A stretch of DNA of 64,000 nucleotides from Setoptus koraiensis (GCA_048013815.1 CM106586.1:6758001-6822000), one strand, 5' to 3'. Shown: positions 13,176 to 26,604, numbered from the stretch's first letter. Made by a program: numbers and translations. The notes: generated by a model not told the origin, from the sequence alone.

Positions 13176-14120
13176 GCTGACGGTTTGCATAACTTTGCAC
13201 CGCTGCACCACTGCGCCTCTGCACCAGTGAACCGCTGCACCATGGTTGCAGTGGTTCGTTCCGTTGCAACTTGCAACCGTGGGCCGTTCGAAGTTCGGGG
13301 GTCCGCCGTCAGAGCGAAGGCGCCACGACAGTTCAATTGACAGTTGTCGCGTTCGGCGCAACCAACTGTTGCCGGCCGATCGACGCCGCTGCTCAATAAT
13401 AAGATAAATGTGCACCAAATGACATTCTGTCTCGAACAATCGCGTCGGTCGGTAGGCAGGCCAATTGCAAATGGCCAGTCGTAAATTACATTACATTGCA
13501 CAACAAACAAGGCCGTTAATTTGTTGCAATTTGCGTGACTCGTCCACCGCGGCCTATATGGCCACTTCCTCATTATTATTTTCACTGTCACTGTTTACCT
13601 GTGCGCTGCGATATTGCGCTGCGATGTATATAATTTGTGAAACAAAATTGCCCAATTGGAGAGCCATTCCAACCAACGAAAGTGCCTTGTTTATCTGGCC
13701 CCACAACCGGATTGACTCTGCACCGCACGCGGTTTATCTGGCCCCACGACAGGATCGACTCTGCACCGCACGCGGTATCAGTGCGCGTCGCTCGGGCTCA
13801 CCTGAGCGGCCGTGCAATACCGTTCGCCTTCAGTGGTTGTTACGCAAATTTATTTGTGATTGTTATGTCTGCGCCGGTCACAGACTGTCCACTGTCTGTG
13901 CCTATATGTGCTCGCCGAAGAGAGGCGCAAATTGCTCCGCTCGGCAATTGTCTGCGCCGGTACCGCTGGTGTCGCCGGTATCGTCGGAACGCCGGCATCT
14001 CTGCGCAATGTATGAATATATGGAGCGTAGATCCCGTTTGTTTGTGTCCACTATGCGCGGCGCACGGTGCACAGTGGACGCAAACAAACGGTGCTTGTGC
14101 AAATGTTGCATAACACTCGC

Positions 14121-14168
14121 TGATATTACATCAGTGATATTACATCAGTGATATTATATCAGTGATAT
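14121..14168. repeat. 14-base tandem array
   Basis: Three and a half units of tgatattacatcag, AT-rich within a GC-rich setting. Confidence 0.95.
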
Positions 14169-14547
14169 ATGCGCAACATTAATATTTGCGTTTGTGTCTG
14201 TGGCATTGTTCTTGTCTGTTGGCCGTTGTTTGTCCGGCTCGCATTGTGTCGGCTCATTTGACGCGCCCAATTAATTAAATTAATAACCTATTAATCCCGT
14301 CTCCGCAGCAACCCATTGAGCGGCCGCGATCAATGGCCGGCCCCACCGCGCCGCGACTCACCGCGATCAAACATTCGGGGCATAAATCAGTGTTGCGCGA
14401 ACCGGCGTTGAGAGCATGAAATTTTTTATTTTTTATCTTTTGCACCATTACCGCGCATTCCCATGGCCAGTGCTTACGTAACGCTCGTCACCGGCTGCTC
14501 ACTCGCTGCAAGCTGACCGATTGGCATGCCCGTCTTTTCGGCGCACC

Positions 14548-14660
14548 GTCGGGCCTGTTGTCGGGCCTGTTGTCGGGCCTGTTTGTCGTCGGGCATCGCC
14601 GGGTCGCCGGGCATCGCCGGGTCGCCGGGCATCGCCGGGCCGTCGGGCCGCCGGGCATTA
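14548..14660. repeat. 12-base then 18-base tandem arrays
   Basis: Three units of gtcgggcctgtt, then three of gtcgccgggcatcgccgg. Confidence 0.85.
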
Positions 14661-15128
14661 CCGGCCGGTCGCTAATGACGAGCACATTATGCGGGCCATA
14701 TATCATCCGGTGGCTTGTTGGCCACTGGTCGCCGCTGACCAACTGACCAGTGGCACTCATTACACCACACACTTATCATCTCCTTATTACACTTATCGCC
14801 GGCATGCTAATAATGCCAGCACAGTAACAATGCTGCAATAATACGTGTGCATTACGTAACAAATGTGCCAAACATGCATTATGTATTACATAATATGTAA
14901 CAGACGCTAGGCATGAGCAAACAGTGCGACTTGTTGCGAGCTCACTTGTTGCCTCAATGTTTGCACAGTCACCTGGCCGCGGCGATCGCGGCCAATTGTT
15001 GGCTGGCAATCGCTGGTTATCGTATCGTGTTGTCAGTGTTGGCCGGCGATTGTTTGTCATTGTGAGCCAATCGTTTGTGGAAATCGCTTTGGCCACTGGC
15101 CAGCAGCTCAAACTGCAACTCACGCCAG

Positions 15129-15183
15129 CTCACCTGGGCACGGACTCACCTGGGCACGGACTCACCTGGGCAGCGCACAGGTG
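15129..15183. repeat. 16-base tandem array with CACCTG words
   Basis: Three units of ctcacctgggcacgga, then CAGGTG at 15178. CACCTG lies at 15131, 15147 and 15163. Confidence 0.9.
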
Positions 15184-17265
15184 AGCTTGTTTCAACTGAC
15201 AGCTCGTCAGCCGAAACAAGCTGACACAAGCACATGTGATCACACAAACTGGACATGATCACACAAACGGTGTGTGTGTGTGACAGCAAATGGGGCAGCC
15301 AGAAAAGATGCACAAAGTAGATAAGACGCACAGTGGTCATCGCGCCACTGACCAGTGCGGCGGTTAATGGCCCGAGCGGGCAGTGGTCAGTTGGGGCTGC
15401 ATGTCGAGTCATGTTCGTTTGTGTGGCCATTATCGGCCAACAACAACATGTTGTTGTATGTCGGTAACAAGCAATAACAAGCTAATAAGATAATTGAATT
15501 GGCGAGTGACTCTCAATTAAAATCAGCAGTCGCTACAGCGGCGACACAACCGCACAACAACCGCCTAACAGCGACTCAACCGCCTAACAGCGACTCAACA
15601 ACCGCACAACAACAGCGACACGACGCCAGCAACAGCCCGCGGATTTGCACTCGATTTTATGGCTCGATTCTGGGCGTCCGGCGGCCGCTCTCGTTCGCTT
15701 ATCTCGCGTATATTATTTCGGCTAATCGTTCGTTAAATTGCTCATTGAATTTGCTCTCTTTACGGCTTCTCTCGTTGGCTTCTCTCGTTGGCTTCTCTTG
15801 TTGGCACCCGCGAGGGCAAGTGTCGTACAAGTTGTAACTATTTAAAACCAACAACAGCAATCACTTGTTGTCGCTGTCGGCCGATATGCAAACTGTTGTC
15901 GACTGACATGCTAACCGTTGTCGGCCATTACGGTGCGTATCGCGGCGTGTATCGGCGCGAATTTCGGACGCACCGACGCCAACGACGACAAGTCATTGAA
16001 CCAAGCTCCCGATAATTGCCCGAGCGACCGATAGTTGCGACACTGGCCGATAGTTGCAAGAGTTGGCGACGTTGCGCCCCTTCGCCTCTCGGTCCGGCGA
16101 TGCAACCAGCTCGCCGCCAGCAAATCAGCTGGCCAGCGCCAAATCAAACAGCAAATAGCCATCAGGCCCCGATTGGGGCCCCATTTTGGCGCAGCGGCCG
16201 CGTCCTGTCGGCTCGCAGTGCCGCCGTGCGTGCATCATGACAACAACATGTTGCCGCGTAGATTAGTCGCAGTTAATCTAGGCGACCCGAGCGCCACTGA
16301 ACCCATTCGAGTGCGGCGCAACTTTGCACGAATATCCGCGCAACTATCCGCTTCGCAAAGTACGCGTATAAGTATTTAGGTGGTTGCACCGTGCCGCGGG
16401 CACAGGATTTCACGCTTGGCCAGCCGGCCTGTGCAAATCTGGCGCTCGGATTAGGGATATTGCAGCGCTGGCCGGAGTGGCGACCACTCGTGTGCGATAC
16501 CCCGGCCGCGATACTTTGACTGCCGATTGCGATACCTTGATTGTTGGCCTCTGAATGGACCCGCCAGCCATTGAATAGACCCGACGGACACTGAATAGAC
16601 CCGACGGACACTGGATAAACAACCGGTGGAGTGACCGGCGGTCAAATCCAGTGCGCAACAGATGACGCCGAGCGCGTGCTAGCGTCATGCGGCGTTATCT
16701 TGTCCGCCGGCGGCCATTGTTGTTTGCATTATGTGCCATTGTCACTGATCCGGCCGGGGGGACACATTTGGCCGAGTCGCCACATTGTTGGCCTTTGTCA
16801 TTCGGGCGCCGATGGTGCGATTCCGCTGAGATTGTGTGCCCATTGTGCTCGGATTTAGCGCCGATTGCGGGCCGGTTGTGCGCTGATTGTGTGCGTGTCC
16901 GAGCGGGCCCACGTCGGCCCGTCGAGTTGTGCCGCGCCAGCGATAATATTGTTGCGATAATTGTTGTTTGCGTTGCACGGGCGGGCTATTAGTGCCCATA
17001 GGTGAGTTATTGGGCCCAAACAGCGCGTGCTGTGCCCGTCAAGGAGTCAGCGTCGCTGTCAGTTGGCCAGTTCGGCCAGTTTGGCCAGTTTGGCCAATTC
17101 GGCCAATTTGCCCCCGCTCACATGGACGTTTCCAGAGGCTCACGTCGACCTTTCTGAGCGCTTCGAACGCTCGATCGGCGCGCAGCGATCAATGTCATTG
17201 TCGTCTAATGGGCAAACTATCAATCAATGCGGCGTCTAATGGGCACAAACTTGTCGCGGCTGCCT

Positions 17266-17343
17266 GTTGCCAGCACAGTGTTGCCAGCACAATGTTGCCA
17301 GCATTATGTTGCCAGCTCAATGTTGCCAGCATTATGCTGCCAA
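17266..17343. repeat. 14-base tandem array
   Basis: Five units of gttgccagcacaat and variants, starting at 17266. Confidence 0.95.
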
Positions 17344-17588
17344 CGTAGACGGATAGACGAGTGCCAGCGAAAGACTGGCCAGTTGGGCCAACTTGAGCCC
17401 TCGAGAACGTGTAAAACACGTCGCACATATGACACAAACAACAAATGTTGTTTGACTTGTCCGAGAGTCGCTGCGACGGTCAGCGCGACACGCTGCCCAA
17501 CACGCACAAACACGCACAAACACGCGCAAACACGTACGACCGATCGGATAATCACCGCGTGTCGCTGTTGCGGGGGTGGGCGACCTTT

Positions 17589-17645
17589 GGCTTGCGCTGG
17601 CTTGCGTTGGCTTGCGCTGGCTTGCGCTGGCTTGCGCTGGCGTGC
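17589..17645. repeat. 10-base tandem array
   Basis: Five and a half units of ggcttgcgct. Confidence 0.95.
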
Positions 17646-17876
17646 AAATTGAACAGCGCCAACGGTGGGCACGGGCAACAGTTGTTGTTGGTGGCACTTA
17701 TTTTCACCTTATGTTATTAATGGTGTCACTATTATTAGTGTCAACATACTGTTGTTGGTGCACGGCCAAAACCCACAACTGCCCATCGACATACCGACGC
17801 GAATAGACGCGGACATGACACATAAATCTAGCGACTTTGCACAGTTTGTTTGGCGCGTCTAAGCACGCCCGATATT

Positions 17877-17901
17877 CACTTATTGTCAGCGACAATAAGT
17901 G
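17877..17901. repeat. perfect inverted repeat, 11-base arms
   Basis: cacttattgtc and its complement flank agc. Confidence 0.9.
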
Positions 17902-18007
17902 TCCTCTCACTCTGACAACACGACACAACATTTTCGACAAACAACCTCATTTCCTGCAGCCCTGCCTCTACCGGCCGCCACTGGCGCCAACTTGATTTCA
18001 GCGAATC

Positions 18008-18063
18008 AAGTTTGCCGTCATGTGTCCAACAAAGTTTGCCGTCATGTGTCCAACAAAGTTTGC
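18008..18063. repeat. 24-base tandem array
   Basis: Two full units and part of a third, based on aagtttgccgtcatgtgtcc. Confidence 0.95.
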
Positions 18064-18149
18064 GCGGCAGCACGCGCAGCAGCACGCGCAGACTGGTTCG
18101 CGCGCGATTCCGCTGCGAGAGAGCGCCACTTGCGTCACTGCGGGCCTCG

Positions 18150-18212
18150 CTGTTTGCATATTTGTCGGGGCTGTTTGCATATTTGCTGTCACTGTTTGCA
18201 TATTTGTCGCCG
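18150..18212. repeat. dispersed triple of a 15-base unit
   Basis: ctgtttgcatatttg occurs three times at about 22-base spacing. Confidence 0.85.
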
Positions 18213-18442
18213 TTGCGGCATGAGTGGCCCAAATCTGTCCGCTCGCGGGCCCATTCGTGCCTGTGAGCTATTTATAGTGCCTTGCATAGACTATAGACAC
18301 AGGCGCCATATAGGCGACGGCGGACGAGGCTCCAATTACATAAAGTCGGGCCTGAATCAACAAGTGGCGACTGGAGCGGAAGAAATCTCCGCTGGCGGCG
18401 CTCCGCCAGTGACAGTTCAATTGTTGGCTGTTGTGTAAACCG

Positions 18443-18504
18443 GACAATTTGACCAATGTGACCAATGTGACCAATGTGACCAATGTGACCAATTTGACCA
18501 ATTT
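18443..18504. repeat. 9-base tandem array
   Basis: Seven units of gaccaatgt, the last ones gaccaattt. Confidence 0.95.
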
Positions 18505-21500
18505 GTGCAATTGTCGGCCGGCCATTCACAAATTTGCCATCATCAACGTGAACCACCGACAAGTAAATGAGCTCAAATTGCAAACGCACGGGCCACAAAA
18601 GGCGACACTGACCACAACATGACCACACAATGCAACACACACAATTGCTCGCACAAACAATTGATATAACATGTCGATTTTTTACAATTTTTTCACTCCA
18701 ATTCAATTCAAAAGGCGCTATTTTAAGCGCCGTCGCAACCTAATAGCAGCTCCACAAAAGTTATATCTAAGTCATCGTCATCATTCATGAAAGTTTGCTC
18801 ATTCTTTTGTGTGGCCCCTCCACAATAACGCATGTATCTGCCATGTGATACAACAATGGCAACAGGCTGCTAAATCAAATGAAAACATAATAACTCTTAA
18901 CAGAAATAACAATGCGTGGGCGCATCTCAGCGCACCTCAATGGGCGCCACAACGAGCACAGGATGAGCATGTTTTGGCCCAATTGAGCAACTAGGTCATC
19001 GGCATTCGATCATTAAATCATGCGTTCGATTATTGAATATAATTTATCATATTATTAATATATCATGATGCGAGCACGATGCACCACGCTGGCCACACAG
19101 ACCCCACGGACCCCACAGACCCCACAGACCCGGCGCGTAAGCAATGTATCCGGCGCGTGGACTAGCCGCTACCGATTGGCAAGCGTTGCCTCCGTTGGTT
19201 ATTATGTCATCACTGATGACTCATAAGCGTCGATCGAGGCCAGCTCCGTCCGGCCAGCTACCTGTGCGCAACACAATACCCGTGCAATGCAATAACTGTG
19301 CAATACCTGTGCAATACCTGTGCACTACAATACCTGTGCGCGTGCAACACTAGCCTGTCTCGGCCCGAGACTCTCGGGCAAGGTGAGGTTGAGAAACTTT
19401 CTCGGAGAGGGCGCTCAGCTGACTCGCTCGCGGTGGATAGATGCGCGGTGGATAGAGCCACGACGGGTTGAGCCGCGCCGGATTGAGAGGCCAGTGGTGG
19501 CACGAGTAAGCGATTCGAGTTGGCATATTGATTACATCACTCACGGGGCAATCGGCGTCGACGGGATGTGCGCGGGATATAGCAGCAAGTTGGTTGGCTC
19601 GAGTAACGTGACGTAACATTATTGCTGAAAATCCCGGCGCAAGCCATTGAGCAAATATTGACCTGTTACGGTTAAATTGCATCTCCAGCGACAACTGATT
19701 GGCCCGTGAGTGAATTGCAATTTTCAACTTTTCCTCTCTACGGTGACATATAGTGAACATGGCGACATGTAATGAATATGGTGACATGAAGTGAATATGG
19801 CAGTGATATAACCGGCAATCAATGGGACCGGTAATTGATATTGGCAGAAGGATGCGAGAGGAAGGATTGAACAGATGACAGCAATTGTCAGTTGGCATGG
19901 GTGTTTGCAAATGGCCACACTGACCTTGGCCACCAATCTCGCCGGCCCTCGCGTTGGCGCCAATCACAATGATTGTTGGTTGATTGATTGCCGTTTGTTG
20001 CCGTTGCGCAACAAACTACAAACAGTCCCCCGTTGGCCAGTTCAACCGTTGCGCTTGCTGGGTTATCTGGTATATGCATACTTTATTGTGTATTTATATT
20101 TGTGATTACGTAAGCATCAGCGTCGCGTATTCGTGACAGTGCGTTTGTGACGCAACAGGCTGCTTGTCATTCGCAGACGAGATTTATCTCGAGTTAGATC
20201 AGTCAGTTTTTCATTCAGTGCAGTTCAACTGCAACTACCAGCAATTGCATTTGTTAGCGGTGCCAAAGTGACAGTTGCACGCATCAATCACACACAGGCA
20301 AGGGGCCCCAAATAGCGAGTATTCATCGAGTTATGTACACGATGATCATCATGTCTCACGTGCACCGTTGACAGTGGCCACCAGCCATGAATAACGCTGT
20401 CCGCGCACCGTCGTGCACCATCGTGCACCGTCGTGCATCAACGTGCACCAACGACAAAATGCCCAAGGGCGGAAATGGAAATAAAAATGAAAACGAAAAT
20501 GAAAATGAATTACGCGCGCTCACACTACAATTGGCATACCGGTGGCGAACGAAAGCGAAAATTTATGTAATATTTATCTTGTCCGCCAGCTCATTATTAT
20601 TCATATTTCGCTCATCACAATAAGTCACCGTGAGCGCGGTGTGTGTGAATGACACTTGGCCGGCGCACAGTTTATAAATTGAATAAAATAACTGTCACTC
20701 GTTGGCTCTGTCAGACAGGGACTGGCGTTGGTGCTGGCATTTGATTTGCGATTTGCCAATTGCGCATAGCGCACGAACATAGCGACCGTCACAGATGCTC
20801 ACTTAGCGGAAGTGGCCACCCAGCGGCCATCACTGGCGACAGCGAGCGAAAGTTGCGCAACACTCTCGCTATCTGTCATCTCTCGGGCGCAACAGCAACG
20901 GGCGCGTTGTTTTGAGCCGCTCTCGCAACGATTGCGCAACAACAACGTCGCAACAATTGCGCAACAATTAGCGCTGCAGGCTCGCGCAGCCGGTCAGCTG
21001 GTCACCTGGTGGCTGTACGGCAGCAACGATCCATTGCGCAATGACGATCCGTTGCGCAACAACAATGGCCCGTTGCCTGTTGATGATCAATAGGCCATGT
21101 TGACCATCAATAGTGCGAATAGGCGCCCATCGGCGTGTCGCCTCGGCGGCGTGCGGGCAGATGTGCGCGGGCCGGCGGCCACTTGTTGGCGCGGTCGTCG
21201 CTGTTGTTGGGCCACTAATCGTTCATTAGTGTCCGCTGGCCGGAGTCGGCGTTTTTGTTTGCAACGCGCACTCGGCCGCTAGCTGGCGTTTGCGCCACTG
21301 GCGTGCTGCTGGGACGCGGCCGCTCGTGGCGGCCCGTTGACTTTTGGCTCGGCCGGCCTTGGCCGCGCCGTCATCTGTTTGCGGACTGCAGTGTGCCGGC
21401 GCATGAATAGATGAGTAGATAATAATAGATGATAGCGGCCAAGCTGGCAGCAGGTGGCGCATAAACGGACGCAACCGCGCAACCTGAACTGCCGGCCGCA

Positions 21501-22308
21501 CAAACGGGCGGCCGACAGCGTCGAGCGCTCCGCTCGAGCGTTCCGTTCGGCGCGTTCGAACGTTCGGACGTTCGGCGCGTTCGGACGTTCGAGCACGGCC
21601 GGCCGAACGCTCCGAAGGCCGCGAACGCTTCGAAGCGAGCGAACGCGCCGAACGCGCCGAAGCCAGCCAACGCTCGAAGGCCGGCGCGCAGAAGCCCGAT
21701 TGTGGCACGAGCCATTCGCAAATATCTGGCCACACGACCAGCACACACCGACTGACCGCTGGCCGCCGGGCCGAGGCCGGCGGCCAGCAAACAGCAGCCA
21801 ACTCGAGAGAAGCAACACGTGCAGGTGTATCTCGTGCTCATCAAATAACAGTGGGCTGGCAACACGCACACACACACAACAATATAACGTGCTCTCGGCG
21901 AGCAGCTGCTCGTCGCAATTTGCACGTGTCTCTCTCACTTGTGCGTGTGCTCAAAATGTTGTGGGCTCCCCACTCGAGCGAACGGTTTGTAGTCGGCGGA
22001 CGGTCATCATTAGAGCGTCACAGCCACCAAACATTTTGGCAGCCACCACCATTTCAGCGCTCAGTCTTTTTGCGGGCCTTTTTCTCGGCCTTTTGCGCAC
22101 ACCGTCAATCGCCCATTTCGCCCCAAACATTTTCGCGGCGACCAGCCGAATTTTGGCTGCTGGTTGGTCGCTCGAAGCCCTCAGTTCGAAGGCCGCCAAG
22201 GCTTGTGTCGCTCGTGATACGTGGCCGCGCATGTCGGCCAAATATCACTCACGAGCCATGTCGACAAGCCGCTCGATCCCCCGACTTATCGAGTCGATAA
22301 TATCGACC

Positions 22309-22376
22309 TTATAATATCGAGCAATAATAATAGCTTATAATATCGAGCAATAATAATAGCTTATAATATCAGCAAG
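22309..22376. repeat. 26-base tandem array
   Basis: Units start at 22309, 22335 and 22361 with ttataatatcgagcaata; the last is incomplete. Confidence 0.95.
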
Positions 22377-22787
22377 CTCTCAACATACTCTCTAGCAAGC
22401 GTGAGGCGCGATTGTGTGACGATCACAGACAGATCCAATTGATTGAACTGTTATTGACCACAGTAGACAGCGATATCAGTGCAGCGAGCACTAGTCTGCT
22501 ATTTGATTTCTGCATAATTCTTCCCAGCAATTCACCCATTAATTGACTTAATTAATTGACTCGATTCGAGTAGGCTCGGCCAACCATCTGAAAGCGATAT
22601 GTGCCTGAAATTGATAGACCACTTGTTGATTGAAAGGAAAAGTCATTTTGTCCAGGCTGAATTGTTTTGGATCATGGTGCATCGAGCCTTATTGTGGACA
22701 GAAGACGACGTCTGAATACAGTATCGAGTAGTTCGTTTGGCCGCAACAAATCACTAGGGGCCCCAGACGGATAATCAACGAGTAGCA
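22377..22787. other. AT-rich island of possible decayed gene sequence
   Basis: The word use is unlike the desert around it and like that of the genic right side. It directly precedes neurobeachin fragment a. No frame is open and I could not match it. Confidence 0.4.
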
Positions 22788-23005
22788 GGGACTCTTAAAT
22801 TCTGGGATGCACACAATCAATTTGGCGTTGTCGAGGCCTATATGCACTTATTCTCCACCAGAGACAACCGCTTTACCCTATCTAGTTATATGTTTGATTG
22901 GTGTGAGTTAATACGAGATGCTGGCCATCTATCGTTGTTTGCAATTGGTACGATGCAATCATTGTCGGACAATGAGCCTATTTTGGATAGTTGCCCTCAT
23001 CGACC
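22788..23005 (-). pseudogene. decayed copy of the neurobeachin 3' end (fragment a)
   Basis: The plus-strand text matches bases 54480-54770 of the window, the antisense of the last codons of neurobeachin. Shared strings include acaatcaatttg.cgttgtc, attctccacc.gagacaac, ctttaccctat and gagatgc.ggccatc. About 75 bases of the parent are missing in the middle and the coding frame is broken. The orientation is the same as the parent. It sits in an AT-rich island inside the desert. Confidence 0.85.
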
Positions 23006-25168
23006 ATAGCCAGCCCAAATGCGACTGACTGGCTGCTGCACCATTGCTGCACCATTGCTGCACTATTGGTGCACCATTGGCGCACAGTTGGTGCACGCAC
23101 CAACCAACCGCCAACTAGGCACCAACCAGCACCAACTGTTGCCATAGTTCGTGTGGCATACGACCAGCGACTCTCACAATGTCAGATAAGTAGAGTGACA
23201 GTGCCACTGCAACGGGCACGCAGGGTGCTCGCGCTGGAGCGGTCAATCAGTTTGGCCGGTGCAAGCGAGCGCGATTTGTGTGAATGAGCGATGAGATGGC
23301 GCCCACCACGTGCAGCGTGCACCACAGTGAACAATATTGGCACGCGCACACACACACACACAAACGAGAGCAACCGACTGTTGAACAGCGACACAGCACC
23401 TGAGCAGTTGGGCACACAAAAGGACATGTGCACCAGTTGGTGTGTTTGCCATTTGGCACTGTCAGTTGTTTGCTTTGTCAGCGGGCAAATTCAACCAGCG
23501 TTTGGGGCGAGTGGCGCGCGCGAAACTGGAGCAACCGGAGCAACTGGTGCACATGTCCTCTGGCGCCCGAACCGCTCAGGTGCTACCTCGTTCGCTCTCG
23601 CTCTGGTTGCCGGCCCGTGCAACCAGAGCCGGCCCACGCGCCCACCGACTCCGGACGCTCGCCTCTGTCGCTCGCTTCGGACGCTCGCTTCGGACGCGCG
23701 CTCCGGACGCTCGGGTCGGCGAGCCGCCCACGGGCATGCACCGCCCGTCTGTGCCGGCTCTGCTCGGCGCAAATCGTGCCCGCTGTGCCCGCTGTGCCAA
23801 TCGTATATACATATCGTACATGTATGTTTGCGGGCGCCAACCAACGGCTCGGCCGGCAACAACGCGCAGTTGCACGATCTGTGCCCGGTTGCTCCAACTT
23901 GCGCGCGCCCGAATGGTGCACGCGTTGCTTGTTTTGGTGCGTACGCGCGCCGGCCGACATGTGCACCAGACGCTCCAGTTATGCGTCTGGCGATTCGCAC
24001 AACTGACCACTCCGGCAATTGAGTGGGCGAGCGTCACAAAGTGCAAACTGGGCACCGTCGGCCATTGAGGGCGACCAATCATCTGGCTTGCGCGTGCATC
24101 ATCTGCAGCTCATCTCGATACACGGTCGCCGGTCGTGGGCCGCGAAACGCCAGCTGAGCCACTGACACAGGTCAGCCCAAGTGAACTCAATCGGACCCTA
24201 ACGAGTCGTTAGCGACGACCGACATACATGGATCTGGTGCGCATCGCGGTGGCCGGTGGTGCAACGGCGCTGCTCGGTGCAGCCGCGCCGGCTCTGAACG
24301 CGGCCCACGAGTGGCGCTAAAACTGGCTGCACGTTCGTGCCCGATGCACCAACTGCGGGCCAATTCGTTGCAACAATTGTGCAAGCGGCACCAACTCGCA
24401 GCTTGCAACTGGTTTCGGCCAGCACCAACTGGTGCACAGTTGCCATCGGTGGCGGCCGGCCGGTGCTGATATCCAACGGCCGCCGCTCATCACGAGCGAC
24501 TGCAGGCTGCAGCTCGGCGCGTGCCCTCCGCCACCGCCGTTGCACCGCCGCTTGCTGCACTGTTGCAGCACTCTCGCACCACCGCTTGCGCCACTGCTTG
24601 CAGTGGTGCAACAACTGCCGCTGCTGCTGCAGCAACGCGCGCCACTGTGTGCGCCCCCATTTGTGACGTGTGCACCAACTGTGATACGCAGTCTGTAATA
24701 CAGACTCTGTATCACAGACTCTGTATTGCAGACACCACCTTGTGCACCACGTAATTCGCCCCCTAGGTGCACCCGCCACGCAACGGCAGCATGTGCGCCT
24801 CTATGTGCACCGGTCGCGGTGCAATGCCACACACGCACGCGTTGCGAGTTGCACCGTGCGCAATGCACTATGCACCGTGCGCACTACAACCGTCGTTGGC
24901 GATGAGCAGCGCCCAATTTCGCAACTGTGTGTCTAATGTTTGTAATGACGTTCCACTGACAGCCTAACTTACGGTAATCATGCAATGCACCACTCACACT
25001 AGCGACAACACTAACTGGTGCTCGTCGTAACAATGCCGCTGCCGCCTGTGATGACGCAACAATAATGGTGCAGCCCCACGCGAGGCCCGTGCTGAGCGCG
25101 TGCCGGCGTGTGAAACTGCCACTGGCGCCAGTTCGCACGTGCATCAATCCGGTTGTTTGCTCATTGCG

Positions 25169-25202
<34 letters not shown>

Positions 25203-26129
25203 ACGTAATGTGGGAACCGTTGGATAACCGTTGAGTAACCGACATTGCTGGGTGCCCAGTTTGGGCGGCAGGTTGAGGTGCACCAGCGGCGGTGCGAGTG
25301 CGGCACTTGTGTCGCTGGTTGCAGCGTCAATTTGGCGTTTTGTCGGCGCCGTTGCTGCATCCGGCCCGATCGGCGGATCATGACGATGGCCGGGACAGAG
25401 GGCGCCACCGTCGCGCGCCCGAGAGGCTTCAGCAGTGTTATAACAACAACAACATTACAACAAGCAGAGGCGCTGCTGCGCCTCAGCCCCTCAACCGGGC
25501 CGCAAAGCAGCTCAGTAGAGCGGGCTTGTGGCGGGTTTGTGGCGGGTGTGAATGCCCGGTGAATACCCGGTGCATGCCCGGTGAATACCGACTATAGCGC
25601 GTTGAAATAATGATAATGATAGCGCTAATCATGAGCGGCGCATATGGTAATCGAGACAGTGGATGTGCAATCGTTGAGTTGAGTAACGTATTGAGAGCTT
25701 GGACGACGAGCTCGGACGGCGCAGCAACGATTGATCGCCGGACCCGGCCCTATCACGACTTTGGCCACCTTAATTGCCGGCTAGAGCGCGCGCGCGTGCA
25801 ACGCGGGCCATGATTTGTTGCTGTCGGCCGGCACTGTTGCTCGGCCGTCGTAATTAGGCAGGCCGCATCAAGTGCTGCTGTTGTTGCTGTTGTTGTTGCT
25901 GCTGTTGTTAGTGTTGTTTGTTGCTTCTGTTTGTTGCTTCTGTTTGTTGGCCGGCAATTGGCTCACAGGTCGCCGGACACAGGTGACAAGACGGGCTGGC
26001 ACGGTGAGCGAACAGTGGCCATCAGTTTTTGGCCATCAGTTTTTGCTGGCCACCAGTGCAAATGATCCCAAGGCCAGTTGAGCAAACCGTCGCACAAATT
26101 GATTGACCGGAAACGACGGGCCCACCGAC
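23006..26129. other. gene desert rich in GTGCACC words
   Basis: Dense tgcacca, ggtgcac and cgcccg words. A set of direct and inverted cagactctgtat words lies at 24690-24735. No gene is seen. Confidence 0.55.
25172..25199. repeat. AC microsatellite
   Basis: Fourteen uninterrupted AC units. Confidence 0.95.
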
Positions 26130-26476
26130 AGCCGAGAGACTGAACTGCAACTGACAGTGTTGCTGCTGATAAACGACAGCAGAATAAGCCACCTATGGCT
26201 TTATGGTCAACATACAATTTGGTAGGTGTTGTCATGCGTAGCACAACGTTTTGCGATATGGCAACTATTTGAAATTGTGTGGTTGTTGTATGTTACAAAC
26301 AACTCATCTCATCGAGAGCGTCTCATATCAGTACTGGTAGTGCGATCATAATCAAGGTGGCGAGAACATTTGATTCACAACAACCAGTTTTCACCCTGAT
26401 CACAAGCAAAATCAAAGCGTGCTAATTCAATCGTACACGAACCAAATAGTGCAAAGTCGTTGTCTCCGGCGGGTTC
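26130..26476 (+). pseudogene. decayed copy of the neurobeachin WD40 end (fragment b)
   Basis: This is the reverse-oriented relative of bases 54555-54870. Read on the plus strand it begins with codons like VAADKRQ, PPMAL and STYNLVGVVMRSTTF, against VAIDKRQ, PPMAL and LTYNLRGVLMRSTTF in the parent, then drifts with stops and frame changes. It ends near ccaaatagtgcaaagtcgtt. Copies a and b cover overlapping parts of the same parent but differ in strand and in their internal losses, so they are separate events or one copy rearranged later. Confidence 0.9.
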
Positions 26477-26478
26477 CA

Positions 26479-26604
26479 ATCTCGACGCGCAACATCTCGA
26501 CAACACAACATCTCGACGTACAGCATCTCGACAATGCAACATCTCGACAATACAACATCTCGACGACGCAACATCTCGACGTACAGCATCTCGACAATGC
26601 AATC
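26479..26604. repeat. 15/16-base tandem array with higher-order order
   Basis: Eight units of atctcgac plus a variable tail start at 26479, 26494, 26510, 26525, 26541, 26557, 26573 and 26588. Units 3-4 recur as units 7-8, a 63-base higher-order unit. It abuts the end of neurobeachin fragment b. Confidence 0.9.

Larger units (their letters stand above)
10901..22300. other. gene desert, second part
   Basis: The text is of the same kind, densest in CCGG and GGCC words at 11700-12650 and 21100-22200. AT-rich pockets lie at 18640-18920 and 19010-19070. No gene or RNA gene is recognised. Confidence 0.6.

Noticed and set aside
14121-14168. Possible CRISPR-like or attachment repeats
   Set aside because: The units are contiguous with no spacers, so this is a plain tandem array.
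21226-22314. Long frames on both strands, up to 286 codons
   Set aside because: They are driven by the cgttcg array and GC content; Arg/Ala-rich text with no family likeness.
23291-24068. Nested frames of more than 200 codons on both strands
   Set aside because: Same composition effect, with the text changing freely between frames.
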